DNA of 12,682 bases from CAIWXH01 sp964555675 (GCA_964555675.1 CAZKTU010000201.1:1-12682), one strand, 5' to 3'; positions 1-7,268 are shown, counted from the stretch's first letter. A program made the numbers and translations. Notes: generated by a model from the letters alone, not told the origin.

Positions 1-43
1 TTCAGAGCGTGCGACTCTCCCCCGATTGCCTCGCGCAGGTAGC

Positions 44-62
44 GAATTATGTGAGACAATTC
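44..62. promoter_or_regulatory. Candidate operator: imperfect 19-bp palindrome
   Basis: The sequence GAATTATGTGAGACAATTC is a dyad centred on base 53. Seven of nine pairs match, and the outer five (GAATT/AATTC) are perfect. It is AT-rich in a very GC-rich neighbourhood and lies 45 bp before the first start codon of the sugar operon. Read on the other strand, the core TTGTCTCACAT comes close to the TnGTnnnACnA pattern of GntR/FadR-type operators, with one mismatch. A sugar-responsive repressor is therefore plausible, but no regulator gene is adjacent within the window. Confidence 0.4.
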
Positions 63-107
63 CCAGGCCCACGCACCTTCTATAGGCAATGGTTGCAGGA
101 GTTCAGC

Positions 108-1112
108 ATGATCGATCTCGCAGCCCGCGAGGCCTGGTTCGGCGTCGCCGCGTACTCGTTCCCGTGCGGTTGCGGCTTTGTGCATGGCGATGGCCGGCCC
201 GCCCTCGTCACGCCGCTCGACGCGGCCGGGATGATCGCCCTCGCGACAGAGCACAGGCTGAGCGGCGTCGAGATGCCGCTCGCCGGTATGCTGCCGGACC
301 TGAATGGGCCGACGATCGATCGGCTCCGCGAGGCGCTGGAACAGCGGGGCCTGGGGCTCGTGGTCGACACGGGGGTCGTGGAGATCGAGCAGCTGCGGAT
401 GCTCCTGCCCCTGGCCGCCAGGGCCGGGGCGAAGGTGGTGCGCGCCACCCTCAGCACGGTCCTGGAGGGCGAGCGAGGCAAGTTAGCCGGCGGCTGGCCC
501 GCCCATGTGGAGGAGATTGGCCGGCGGCTTGCCACGCTGCGGGCAGACCTGGAGCGACACGACCTGACCCTGGGCCTCGAGAATCACCAGGACGCGACCT
601 CGGACGATCTGCTGGCCCTCTGCGCGATCGGCGGCGAGCGTGTGGGCGTCACCTTCGACGTGGTCAATCCCCTGGCCGTCGGCGAAGAGCCATTTCGCTT
701 CGCCCAGAAGCTGGGCTCAAAGATCGTCAATATTCACCTGAAGGACTACCAGGTCCACGCGACCGCGTCGGGCTACAGGCTGGCGCGCTGCGCCCTCGGC
801 GAGGGCGTGATCGACTGGGCGGCGATGCGCGCCCTGCTGCGCGAGGCGGCGCCCGCGGCGACCTACCATATCGAGCTGGCGGCCCTGTTCGCGCGCCATA
901 TCCGGATCTTCGAGGAGGACTGGTTGGCGGGCTTCCCGCCGCAGCACGCCCTCGAGCTCGGGCCGGCCCTGGCCATGCTCGCCGAAAACACGCGTCCCGC
1001 CGGCGAGCCCTGGCAGAGCCCCTGGGAGCGGGGGGCCTCGGTGGAGGAGACTGCCGCCTGGGAGCGCGAGCAGTTCGTGCGAAGTGTGGCGCACCTGCGC
1101 GGGCTCGCCTGA
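108..1112 (+). CDS. Sugar phosphate isomerase/epimerase-like TIM-barrel protein
   Basis: This 334-residue cytoplasmic protein belongs to the xylose isomerase-like TIM-barrel superfamily (AP endonuclease 2 fold). Its members use a divalent metal to isomerise, epimerise or dehydrate sugars and cyclitols. Likely metal ligands sit at the ends of successive barrel strands: E158 in GLENHQD, D184 in TFDVVN, H210 in NIHLKD and E256 in YHIELA. The GEGVIDW segment (231-237) is also typical. The ATG at 108 is chosen because AGGAG (97-101) lies six bases upstream; an in-frame GTG at 9 has no such support. It is the first gene of an operon with an SDR and an MDR dehydrogenase. E. coli YcjR, a 3-keto-glycoside epimerase, has the same fold and similar neighbours, so a keto-sugar epimerase is the favoured reading. 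Inosose dehydratase or hydroxypyruvate isomerase type activity cannot be excluded. Confidence 0.85.
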   Translation: MIDLAAREAWFGVAAYSFPCGCGFVHGDGRPALVTPLDAAGMIALATEHRLSGVEMPLAGMLPDLNGPTIDRLREALEQRGLGLVVDTGVVEIEQLRMLLPLAARAGAKVVRATLSTVLEGERGKLAGGWPAHVEEIGRRLATLRADLERHDLTLGLENHQDATSDDLLALCAIGGERVGVTFDVVNPLAVGEEPFRFAQKLGSKIVNIHLKDYQVHATASGYRLARCALGEGVIDWAAMRALLREAAPAATYHIELAALFARHIRIFEEDWLAGFPPQHALELGPALAMLAENTRPAGEPWQSPWERGASVEETAAWEREQFVRSVAHLRGLA

Positions 1113-1141
1113 GCCAGGGCAATAGTGTAGAGGAGAGGCCT

Positions 1142-1915
1142 ATGACGTTTCCACTCGAACAGTTTCAGCTGGGCGGCCGCGTCGCCCTGGTGACCGGCGG
1201 GAGCGGCGGGCTCGGCCTGGTCTTTGCGCGGGCCCTGGCCGGGGCGGGCGCCGAGGTGGCGCTGCTCGGCAGGCGCCCCGATGCCGCGCAGGCGGCGGCG
1301 GCCGTGGTCGCCGCGGACAGCGGACGGCGCACGCTCGGGCTCGCCGGCGACGTGACCGAGCCCGAACAGGTGCGCGCGGCGGTTGAGCGCGTCGTCGCCG
1401 AGCTGGGTCGCCTCGACATCCTGATCAACAGCGCCGGCGTGAATCTACGCCGGCCCTCGCTGGAGTTCACCCTTGAGGATTGGCGGCAGGTGTTGGAGGT
1501 CAACCTCACGGGCGCCTTTCTTTGCAGCCAGGCCGCCGCGCCGGCCATGATCGCCGCCGGGTGGGGCCGCATCGTCAACATCAGCTCGATGCTCGGCCAG
1601 GTGGGGCTGGCCGAGCGCCCCGCCTACACCGCCGCGAAGGGCGGGCTCATCCAGCTCACCCGCACCCTCGCCGTCGAGTGGGCGCCGCACGGCGTCACGG
1701 TGAACGCGCTCGCGCCCGGCCCGTTCATGACCGACATGAACCGGCCGGTGATGAACAACCCGGCGGCCTACCAGTCCTTCATCGACCGCATCCCGCTCGG
1801 GCGCTGGGGCGACCCGGACGAGCTGGGCGGCGCGATTGTGTTCCTGTCCTCAAACGCCTCCAGCTTCATGACCGGCGCGACGTTGACGATTGACGGCGGG
1901 TGGACCGCCCAGTAG
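1142..1915 (+). CDS. SDR family NAD(P)-dependent oxidoreductase (gluconate 5-dehydrogenase/KduD-like)
   Basis: This 257-residue protein is a classical short-chain dehydrogenase/reductase of normal family length. The sequence shows the nucleotide-binding glycine motif TGGSGGLG (18-25), D70 near the adenine site, the NSAG motif (96-99), and the catalytic tetrad N121, S149, Y162 and K166. It ends with the usual IDGGW close to the C-terminus. R44-R45 after the second beta strand would suit NADP(H), although this is only a hint. It begins 29 bp after the epimerase gene with AGGAG at 1131-1135 six bases before the ATG, so the two are co-transcribed. Closest in appearance to gluconate 5-dehydrogenase and 2-deoxy-D-gluconate 3-dehydrogenase (KduD), which interconvert keto- and hydroxy-aldonates. 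The exact sugar substrate cannot be read from the sequence. Confidence 0.88.
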   Translation: MTFPLEQFQLGGRVALVTGGSGGLGLVFARALAGAGAEVALLGRRPDAAQAAAAVVAADSGRRTLGLAGDVTEPEQVRAAVERVVAELGRLDILINSAGVNLRRPSLEFTLEDWRQVLEVNLTGAFLCSQAAAPAMIAAGWGRIVNISSMLGQVGLAERPAYTAAKGGLIQLTRTLAVEWAPHGVTVNALAPGPFMTDMNRPVMNNPAAYQSFIDRIPLGRWGDPDELGGAIVFLSSNASSFMTGATLTIDGGWTAQ

Positions 1916-1938
1916 CTCGCTTCAAGGAGGAAACGACC

Positions 1939-2958
1939 ATGGCACAGGGCGCCCGCGCGGTGATGCCGCACCCCTTCGCCGTAGAGATCCAGCCGTACGC
2001 CATCCCCGAGCCAGGCCCGGGCCAGCTGCTCGTGAAGCACGAGGCCAGCGCGATCAGCGCCGGCACCGAGCTGGCCGTCTATACCGGGGTCCACCAGTGG
2101 CTGAACGACCCGACCCGCACCTGGCCGCGCTTCCCCTTCACGCCCGGCTATAGCGGCGTAGGGCGCGTGGCGCAGTTGGGCGAGGGCGTGACCAGCCACC
2201 AGGTGGGCGAGCGCATTATCTATGAGGCGCGCCACGAGAGTTACGGGATCGTCGATCTGAACCAGCGCGCCCTGGCCCACCCGATCGCCGACCACGTGCC
2301 CGCCAGGGTGGCCGCCTTCGCCACCCTGGCCCGCTTCCCGCTCACGGCCCTGATCCAGAGCGGGGCTGTGGCCGGTCAGGCGGTGGCGGTGTTCGGGCTC
2401 GGCACGATCGGCCAGATCACGCTGCGGCTCTTCTCGGCCGCCGGCGCCTACCCGCTGATCGGGATCGACCCCGTGGCCCGACGGCGCGACGTGGCCGAGG
2501 CGGCCAGCGGCGTCGCGACGCTGGACCCGAACGTCGACGATCTGCGGGCTGCGCTGCGCGAGCTGAACGGCGGCCAGCTCCCCGACATTGTCGTCGAGGC
2601 GACCGGGGTGCCGAACACGGTGAACGCCGCCATGCACGTGGTGGCGGACGGCGGCAAGGTGGTCATGGTCGGCAGCCCGCGCGGTATCGCAGGCGACGTG
2701 GACTTCTACTGGAACCTGCACGGCCGCTCGATCCAGCTGATCGGCGCCCACGGCTCGGCGATCGGCCTCGACCCGCGCGAGAAGTTCCCGTTCGTGCGCG
2801 ACCGCGGGATACGCCTGCTCGTCCACCTGCTGGAGAGCGGCAAGGTCAACCTCGACGCCATGATCACCCACGACGCCCACGGCTCTGAGGCCCCCGCCCT
2901 CTACGAAGGCCTGCTCAAGGAGCGCGACGCGTATATTGGCGTCGCCCTCCACTGGTAG
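1939..2958 (+). CDS. Medium-chain dehydrogenase (MDR superfamily), YcjQ-like, probably zinc-free
   Basis: This 339-residue MDR-superfamily oxidoreductase has an N-terminal GroES-like domain (about 1-130) and a Rossmann domain with GLGTIG at 153-158. D177 at the end of the second strand suggests NAD(H). The GTE tripeptide (42-44), PGYSGVG (69-75) and SPRG near the cofactor are typical of the branch containing BchC and E. coli YcjQ. The catalytic cysteine is S40, the usual GHE is GYS, and the four-cysteine structural zinc lobe is missing, so classical zinc catalysis is doubtful. The ATG at 1939 has AAGGAGG (1924-1930) eight bases upstream. The gene follows the SDR stop by 23 bp and ends the operon. 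It probably oxidises a hydroxyl group of a sugar or glycoside; the substrate is inferred from neighbours only. Confidence 0.85.
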   Translation: MAQGARAVMPHPFAVEIQPYAIPEPGPGQLLVKHEASAISAGTELAVYTGVHQWLNDPTRTWPRFPFTPGYSGVGRVAQLGEGVTSHQVGERIIYEARHESYGIVDLNQRALAHPIADHVPARVAAFATLARFPLTALIQSGAVAGQAVAVFGLGTIGQITLRLFSAAGAYPLIGIDPVARRRDVAEAASGVATLDPNVDDLRAALRELNGGQLPDIVVEATGVPNTVNAAMHVVADGGKVVMVGSPRGIAGDVDFYWNLHGRSIQLIGAHGSAIGLDPREKFPFVRDRGIRLLVHLLESGKVNLDAMITHDAHGSEAPALYEGLLKERDAYIGVALHW

Positions 2959-3034
2959 CGATAGGGCCACGGGCCGAGCGCCAGACTACGGGGCCTGGAC
3001 GAGCCTAGTATTGCGACGAGGGTTCCATTTTTCA

Positions 3035-3173
3035 CCACGAAGACCACGAAGAACGCGAAGGCTTGAAGCCTGCCCGGCGCCAGAGCCGTGCGCCTGTGCC
3101 AAGCGAGCGGCTCGCAAGGACTCGGTCTGGCACGGCTTCTCTCCTCCCTTCGTGGCCTTCGTGTCCTTCGTGG
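3035..3173. repeat. Inverted pair of three-unit 9-bp tandem arrays with palindromic spacer
   Basis: The left array has CCACGAAGA at 3035-3043 and 3044-3052, followed by ACGCGAAGG at 3053-3061. The right array has CCTTCGTGG at 3147-3155, CCTTCGTGT at 3156-3164 and CCTTCGTGG at 3165-3173. The right array is the reverse complement of the left in phase, so the whole forms a long imperfect stem. The spacer contains nested palindromes: GCGAGC/GCTCGC (3103-3115) within GTGCCA/TGGCAC (3096-3101 and 3128-3133). Arrays of the CCACGAAGG type recur between genes in many bacterial genomes; their origin is not known to me. Confidence 0.75.
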
Positions 3174-3213
3174 TCAAATTGACCGCGACCAGGGTCGGGC
3201 TCCTGCTGGGTAG

Positions 3214-3241
3214 TTGGTCTTTGGTCTTTCGTCCTTGGTCT
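3214..3241. repeat. Four tandem heptamers (TTGGTCT)
   Basis: Units are TTGGTCT (3214-3220), TTGGTCT (3221-3227), TTCGTCC (3228-3234) and TTGGTCT (3235-3241), with no gaps. This matches the behaviour of heptameric short tandemly repeated repetitive (STRR) sequences described in cyanobacteria. It is independent of the 9-bp arrays about 40 bp to the left. Confidence 0.75.
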
Positions 3242-3310
3242 CAACCAGACAGGCGCTTCCGGAAAGCTGCACTGGGCCCTCCAGCCCCCGGTTCGGAATG
3301 ACAGCGGTCA

Positions 3311-6196
3311 TCACTCATCGGCCAGATGGCGCGCCAGGACCTCGGCCGGGTGGAGCGCGACGCGGCCGGCGAGGTCGCCGATCTGCTGGCGGCAGCTCAC
3401 GCCGGCGGCGACAATCGTCGCCGCGGGGCCGGCGGCGGCCACGGCGGGCAGCAGCACGCGCCCGGCCATGGCCTGGCTCATGGCGCTGTGCTCGGCCTCG
3501 TAGCCGAAGGAGCCGGCCATGCCGCAGCAGCCGGAGTCCAGATCGGTGACGCGATAGCCGGCCAGGGCCAGGGCCGCCCGCGCGGGCCCCGTGCCCACCT
3601 GGGCCTTCTGGTGGCAGTGGCCGTGGAGGATGGCCTCGCGGGGCGGGCCCTGCCGCAGCACAGCGCCGAAGCGCTCGGGGTGGGCGGCGACAAACTCCTC
3701 GAAGGTGAGGGCGAGGCGGGCCAGCCCCGTGCGGCGCTCGTCGGGCAGCAGCGCCAGGTACTCGTCGCGGAAGGTGAGGATGCAGGAGGGCTCGAGGCCG
3801 ACCACCGGCACGCCCTCGGCGAGGTAGGGCGCCAGGGTGTCGAGGACGCGCCGGGCGGCCGCCCGCGCCTCAGGCAGGAAGCCCTTGCTGATCAGCGTGC
3901 GGCCGCAGCAGGCGTAGGGCGGCACGATCACGCTGTAGCCGGCGGCGCTGAGCACGGCGTGGGCGGCGTGGGCGACCTGGGGCTGCTGGTGCTCGGCCCA
4001 GGTGTCCACATAGAGCACCACCCGTTCGCCCCTCGCCGAGGGCGCGCGCCGGGCCCGGCTGAAGCGCTGCGGGGCGAAGCGCGGCAGACTGCGCTCGGGC
4101 GCCAGGCCCAGCAGCCTGGCCGTGGCGGCGCGCACGGGCGGCAGGCCCGCGAGGGCGTTGGCGGCCCGGGCGAGCAGGGGCAGGGCGGTGACGGCGCGGG
4201 CGACCTGCGGCATCGCGGCGAAGAGGCGGGTGCGGGCGTCTGCGCCGTGGCGCTGGTGGTAGTGATAGAGGTACTCGCTGCGGATGCGCGCCATGTCCAC
4301 CGACGAGGGGCACTCGGACTGACAGGCCTTGCAGCCCACGCAGAGATCCAGGATCTCGAGCATCTGCGGGGCGAAGAGCTCGTCGGGGGGCAGCAGGCCC
4401 GAGAGCGCGGTGCGCAGCGCGTTGGCGCGCCCGCGGGTGGTATCGCGCTCGTCGCGGGTGACCATGTAGGTGGGACACATGGTGCCGCCCTCGACCTTGC
4501 GGCAGTACCCCTGGCCGTTGCACATCTCGATCGCGCCGGCCAGGCCGCCGTCGTGCGACCAGTCGTACTGCTCGCGCAGGGTGATCGTGCTGTAGGCGGG
4601 GCCGAAGCGCAGGTTCGCGGTCATCGGCGGCCCATCGACGATCTTGCCGGGGTTCATGCGGTTGTGGGGGTCGAAGGCGGCCTTCACCTGCTGAAAAGCG
4701 CGGTAGATCGGCTCGCCGAAGACGCGCCGGTTGAGCCAGCTACGGGCCAGGCCGTCGCCGTGCTCGCTGCTCATCACGCCGTCGTAGCGGCCCACGAGCT
4801 CGGCGGTGGCGGCGCTGATCGCCTGCATGCGCTCGACGTCGAGGGCCGTCTTCAGATTGAGGAAGGGCAGCACGTGGAGGCAGCCGGCGCTGGCGTGGGC
4901 GCCCATGGTCACCTCGACGCCGAAGGCCGCGGTGATGCGCAGCAGGTCGTGGATGTAGGCCGCCAGGTGCTGCACGGGCACGGCCACATCCTCGACGAAG
5001 CTGAGGGGCTTCAGGGCCGAGCGCTGGCGCGAGAGCAGCCCTGACTGAGCCTTGCGCATGCCCCAGACCGCCTGCTGGGCTGCGGGCTGATCGAAGCGGT
5101 AACGTCGCGACGAAGGGGCCACGCGGGCCAGGATCTGCTCGAGGCGGGCCACCCGTGAGGCCACCTCGGCGGGGCTGTCGCCATAGAACTCGGTGATCAG
5201 CACGGCCTCGGGGTCGTCGGCGCCGATGAACTGGGCGATACTGTAGTCGCCGCCGGCCTCGCGCTGCATGCGCATCAGGAAGCGGTCGATATGCTCGATC
5301 GCGGCGGGCTCGCTGGCGAGCATCTCCGGGACAGCCTCGAGGGCGGCGTGCTGCTCGTCGAAGGCGACCATCACGATCGCGGTGTGGCGCGGCAGGGGCA
5401 CCAGGGCCAGGTCGATGGCGGTATAGGCCGCCAGGGTGCCCTCGCTGCCGCAGATCAGCTGGGCCAGGTTGATCTGCTCGGGGTCGAGCAGACGGTCGAG
5501 GTTGTAGCCGCCGCAGCGGCGCCAGGTGCGCTGCTCGCGGGCCAGCAGCTCGGCGCGCACGCTCTCGACGATCGCGGGCACGCGCTGCCAGATCGCCCCG
5601 AGCAGGCCGCCGCGCATCACCAGCTCGCCCACGGCGCCGCGGGGCGTGCTCTCGAAGCGGGCGGGGGCGCCGTCGGCGAGGATGGCGTCGAGCCCGAGCA
5701 CGTGGTCGGCGGTCATGCGATAGAGGATGGAGTGGGCGCCGGTGGAGTTGTTGCCGACCATGCCGCCCAGAGTGCAGACAACGGCCGAGGCGGGGTCGGG
5801 GCCGAACTTGAGGCCGTGGGGGGCCAGGCGGCGGTTGAGCACATCGAGGGTGATGCCGGGCTGCACGCGGGCCCGGCGGGCCGCCGCGTCCACGGCGAGC
5901 AGGCCGTGCATGTGCTTGGTGAAGTCGAGCACCACCGCCTCGCCCACGCTCTGGCCGGCCAGGCTGCTGCCCCCGCCGCGCGGGAGCACCGGCAGGCGCA
6001 GCTCGGCGGCGAGGCTGAGGGCCGCCTGCACGTCGGCGTGGTCGTAGGGCGTGACCACGGCCAGGGGCGTGATCTGGTAGCTTGAGGCGTCGGTGGCGTA
6101 GAGGGCGCGGGTGATGGCGTCGGCGCGCACCTCGCCCTTGAGGCTGGCGCGGCCGCGGCGGACGAACTCGGCGATCGGCTCTGGTAGTGGCTGCAT
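3311..6196 (-). CDS. FAD-binding dehydrogenase fused to 4Fe-4S/CCG-domain oxidoreductase (D-lactate or D-2-hydroxyglutarate dehydrogenase, YdiJ-like)
   Basis: This 961-residue protein joins a GlcD-like flavin half to a GlcF-like iron-sulfur half. The PCMH-type FAD domain occupies roughly residues 40-265, with the pyrophosphate loop PRGGGSSLAGQ at 72-82 and CGSEGT at 249-254. The cap domain follows, with SSEHGDG at 476-482, whose histidine is conserved in D-2-hydroxyacid oxidising enzymes. Cysteines C559, C565 and C574 (CP) and C619, C622, C625 and C629 (CP) suit two 4Fe-4S clusters. Two CCG domains follow, with CCG at 763-765 and at 890-892. No transmembrane segment is visible, so it is probably cytoplasmic or membrane-associated. 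It likely oxidises a D-2-hydroxyacid and passes electrons to a quinone or ferredoxin-type acceptor. It is slightly shorter than E. coli YdiJ as I recall it. The Shine-Dalgarno is weak (AAGG two bases before the ATG). It converges with the sugar operon and diverges from thuA. Confidence 0.9.
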   Translation of the reverse strand: MQPLPEPIAEFVRRGRASLKGEVRADAITRALYATDASSYQITPLAVVTPYDHADVQAALSLAAELRLPVLPRGGGSSLAGQSVGEAVVLDFTKHMHGLLAVDAAARRARVQPGITLDVLNRRLAPHGLKFGPDPASAVVCTLGGMVGNNSTGAHSILYRMTADHVLGLDAILADGAPARFESTPRGAVGELVMRGGLLGAIWQRVPAIVESVRAELLAREQRTWRRCGGYNLDRLLDPEQINLAQLICGSEGTLAAYTAIDLALVPLPRHTAIVMVAFDEQHAALEAVPEMLASEPAAIEHIDRFLMRMQREAGGDYSIAQFIGADDPEAVLITEFYGDSPAEVASRVARLEQILARVAPSSRRYRFDQPAAQQAVWGMRKAQSGLLSRQRSALKPLSFVEDVAVPVQHLAAYIHDLLRITAAFGVEVTMGAHASAGCLHVLPFLNLKTALDVERMQAISAATAELVGRYDGVMSSEHGDGLARSWLNRRVFGEPIYRAFQQVKAAFDPHNRMNPGKIVDGPPMTANLRFGPAYSTITLREQYDWSHDGGLAGAIEMCNGQGYCRKVEGGTMCPTYMVTRDERDTTRGRANALRTALSGLLPPDELFAPQMLEILDLCVGCKACQSECPSSVDMARIRSEYLYHYHQRHGADARTRLFAAMPQVARAVTALPLLARAANALAGLPPVRAATARLLGLAPERSLPRFAPQRFSRARRAPSARGERVVLYVDTWAEHQQPQVAHAAHAVLSAAGYSVIVPPYACCGRTLISKGFLPEARAAARRVLDTLAPYLAEGVPVVGLEPSCILTFRDEYLALLPDERRTGLARLALTFEEFVAAHPERFGAVLRQGPPREAILHGHCHQKAQVGTGPARAALALAGYRVTDLDSGCCGMAGSFGYEAEHSAMSQAMAGRVLLPAVAAAGPAATIVAAGVSCRQQIGDLAGRVALHPAEVLARHLADE

Positions 6197-6238
6197 TGCC
6201 TTACCGTATGAAAAGAGGGAGCAGGGGGGCGGGCCACT

Positions 6239-6254
6239 ATGGTAGCACGGAACC
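6239..6254 (-). promoter_or_regulatory. Candidate extended -10 promoter for the FAD/Fe-S dehydrogenase gene
   Basis: On the minus strand the sequence reads GGTTCCGTGCTACCAT. The TGC directly before TACCAT makes an extended -10 element, 43 bp before the start codon. No -35 box is seen at the expected distance. The same motif occurs inverted in front of thuA, which supports a functional role as promoter or shared binding site. Confidence 0.35.
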
Positions 6255-6365
6255 GGCCCACCTGAGTGCGGGCGCTGCCATATGGTCGCCCTGCTCGCGC
6301 CGCCCCTGCTGCGCCTGCTGGGGCTCTAGTGGCACGCCCGAGTCTGGGGCAGAAACGTAGGCCGA

Positions 6366-6380
6366 GGTTCGTGCTACACT
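6366..6380 (+). promoter_or_regulatory. Candidate extended -10 promoter for thuA
   Basis: GGTTCGTGCTACACT contains TGC-TACACT, an extended -10 element with four of six matches to TATAAT. The expected -35 position (about 6352-6357) has no TTGACA-like sequence, as is common for extended -10 promoters. It lies 90 bp before the thuA start codon. Confidence 0.4.
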
Positions 6381-6470
6381 CTATCGCGCTAGCGACGGTG
6401 GCAGGCGTGCTCGCGGCCCCGCGCAGCGCGTAGGGCCTGGAGAGAGCCGCGGCATAGAGAAGGAAACATC

Positions 6471-7199
6471 ATGAGCGAGCCCATCAGCGTCACGGTCTGG
6501 AACGAGTACCGCCACGAGCGCCGCGACGAGCGCGTCGCCGCCATCTACCCGGACGGCATCCACGCGACGATCGCCGCCGCCCTGCGCGCCGCCGGCCTGG
6601 AGGCCCGCACGGCCACCCTGGACGAGCCCGAGCATGGGCTGACGGAGGAGGTTCTGGCCGCCACCGACGTGCTGGTCTGGTGGGGCCACCTGGCCCACGG
6701 CGAGGTCCGCGACGAGGTCGTCGAGCGCGTGGCGGCGCGGGTGCTGGACGGGATGGGCCTGGTCGTGCTCCACTCCGGCCACTTCTCGAAGATCTTCAAG
6801 CGGCTGATGGGGACGAGCTGCGATCTGAAGTGGCGCGAGGGCGACGACAACGAGCGCATCTGGGTGGTAGACCCAGGCCACCCGATCGCCGCCGGCCTGG
6901 GCGAGACGATCGAGATCGAGCGCGAGGAGATGTACGGCGAGCTGTTCGACGTGCCCCCGCCCGACAAGCTGGTCTTCATCAGCTGGTTCAGCGGCGGCGA
7001 GGTGTTCCGCAGCGGCTGCTGCTACACGCGCGGCCGCGGCAAGATCTTCTACTTCCGCCCCGGCCACGAGACCCACCCGACCTATCACCACCCCGACGTG
7101 CAGCGGGTCATCGCCAACGCCGCCGCCTGGGCCGCCCCCGCCGACGGCCCCCGGCCCGTGTTCGGCAACGCGAAGCCCCGCGAGCAGGCCAAGGGCTGA
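6471..7199 (+). CDS. thuA: ThuA-like protein (trehalose utilization family)
   Basis: This 242-residue cytoplasmic protein belongs to the ThuA family, which has a class I glutamine amidotransferase-like fold. Recognisable features are VWNEYRHE (9-16), YPDGIH (26-31), WWGHLAH (70-76), HSGHF (101-105), and the histidine-rich PGHETHPTYHH (197-207). These histidines could bind a metal or a sugar. In Sinorhizobium meliloti thuA is paired with thuB, a Gfo/Idh/MocA dehydrogenase, in trehalose and related disaccharide breakdown through 3-keto sugars. The same pairing occurs here. The start has AAGGA at 6460-6464, six bases upstream. The exact reaction of ThuA proteins was not settled to my knowledge, and the gene symbol indicates family only. 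No sugar transporter genes accompany it in this window, unlike the rhizobial locus. Confidence 0.85.
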   Translation: MSEPISVTVWNEYRHERRDERVAAIYPDGIHATIAAALRAAGLEARTATLDEPEHGLTEEVLAATDVLVWWGHLAHGEVRDEVVERVAARVLDGMGLVVLHSGHFSKIFKRLMGTSCDLKWREGDDNERIWVVDPGHPIAAGLGETIEIEREEMYGELFDVPPPDKLVFISWFSGGEVFRSGCCYTRGRGKIFYFRPGHETHPTYHHPDVQRVIANAAAWAAPADGPRPVFGNAKPREQAKG

Positions 7200-7223
7200 T
7201 GCGCCGGGGTCGCCCTGAGGCTG

Positions 7224-7229
7224 TACAAT
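7224..7229 (+). promoter_or_regulatory. Possible -10 box before the Gfo/Idh gene
   Basis: TACAAT matches five of six bases of the -10 consensus and lies 39 bp before the Gfo/Idh start. There is no -35 element 17 bp upstream. A perfect TTGACA at 7248-7253 is too close to the start codon to serve this gene. The Gfo/Idh gene may therefore be read mainly from the thuA promoter with an internal boost. Confidence 0.25.
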
Positions 7230-7268
7230 GTTCATACCAGCAGCGCTTTGACAAGAAGTGAACCTCTC

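Larger units (their letters stand above)
2959..3310. other. Gene-free 352-bp stretch between convergent genes, made of short repeats
   Basis: No credible gene lies here. The short open frames encode low-complexity peptides (repeats of Thr-Lys-Asp or Ser-Trp-Ser-Leu type) that simply translate the repeats. The stretch holds two inverted arrays of a 9-bp unit around a palindromic spacer, then four heptamers in tandem. It separates the leftward dehydrogenase from the rightward sugar operon, so it may also act as a two-way transcription stop. No hairpin followed by a T-run is visible, and no promoter is convincing. Confidence 0.6.

Noticed and set aside
9..107. GTG start giving a 33-residue N-terminal extension of the epimerase
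   Set aside because: The extension shows no family similarity and the ATG at 108 has an ideally placed AGGAG.
89..1141. Fusion-like open frame running through the epimerase gene into the SDR gene
   Set aside because: The part before 1142 is an Arg/Ala/Gly-rich wrong-frame translation of the epimerase gene; the SDR has its own ATG and Shine-Dalgarno.
1768..2970. Minus-strand open frame (400 codons) opposite the MDR dehydrogenase
   Set aside because: Antisense shadow; no recognisable domain, and the plus-strand gene has a good ribosome binding site and motifs.
3035..3173. CRISPR array
   Set aside because: Repeats are only 9 bp, directly abutting, and inverted between the two arrays; there are no unique spacers of regular length and no cas genes.
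2986..3244. Short open frames with TTKDTKATKG-like peptides on the minus strand
   Set aside because: These peptides are translations of the 9-bp and 7-bp tandem repeats in non-coding DNA.
3326..5044. Long plus-strand open frame (572 codons) opposite the FAD/Fe-S dehydrogenase gene
   Set aside because: It is an antisense shadow of a GC-rich gene; the translation is Gly/Ala/His-rich with no domain, and the minus-strand protein has full-length catalytic motifs.
6282..6329. Fifteen-residue hydrophobic mini-ORF (MVALLAPPLLRLLGL) in the divergent region
   Set aside because: It has no Shine-Dalgarno and lies upstream of the likely thuA promoter; possibly a gene remnant, but nothing supports translation.
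7248..7253. Perfect TTGACA as a -35 box for the Gfo/Idh gene
   Set aside because: Its -10 position would fall at or after the start codon, with no TATAAT-like sequence there.
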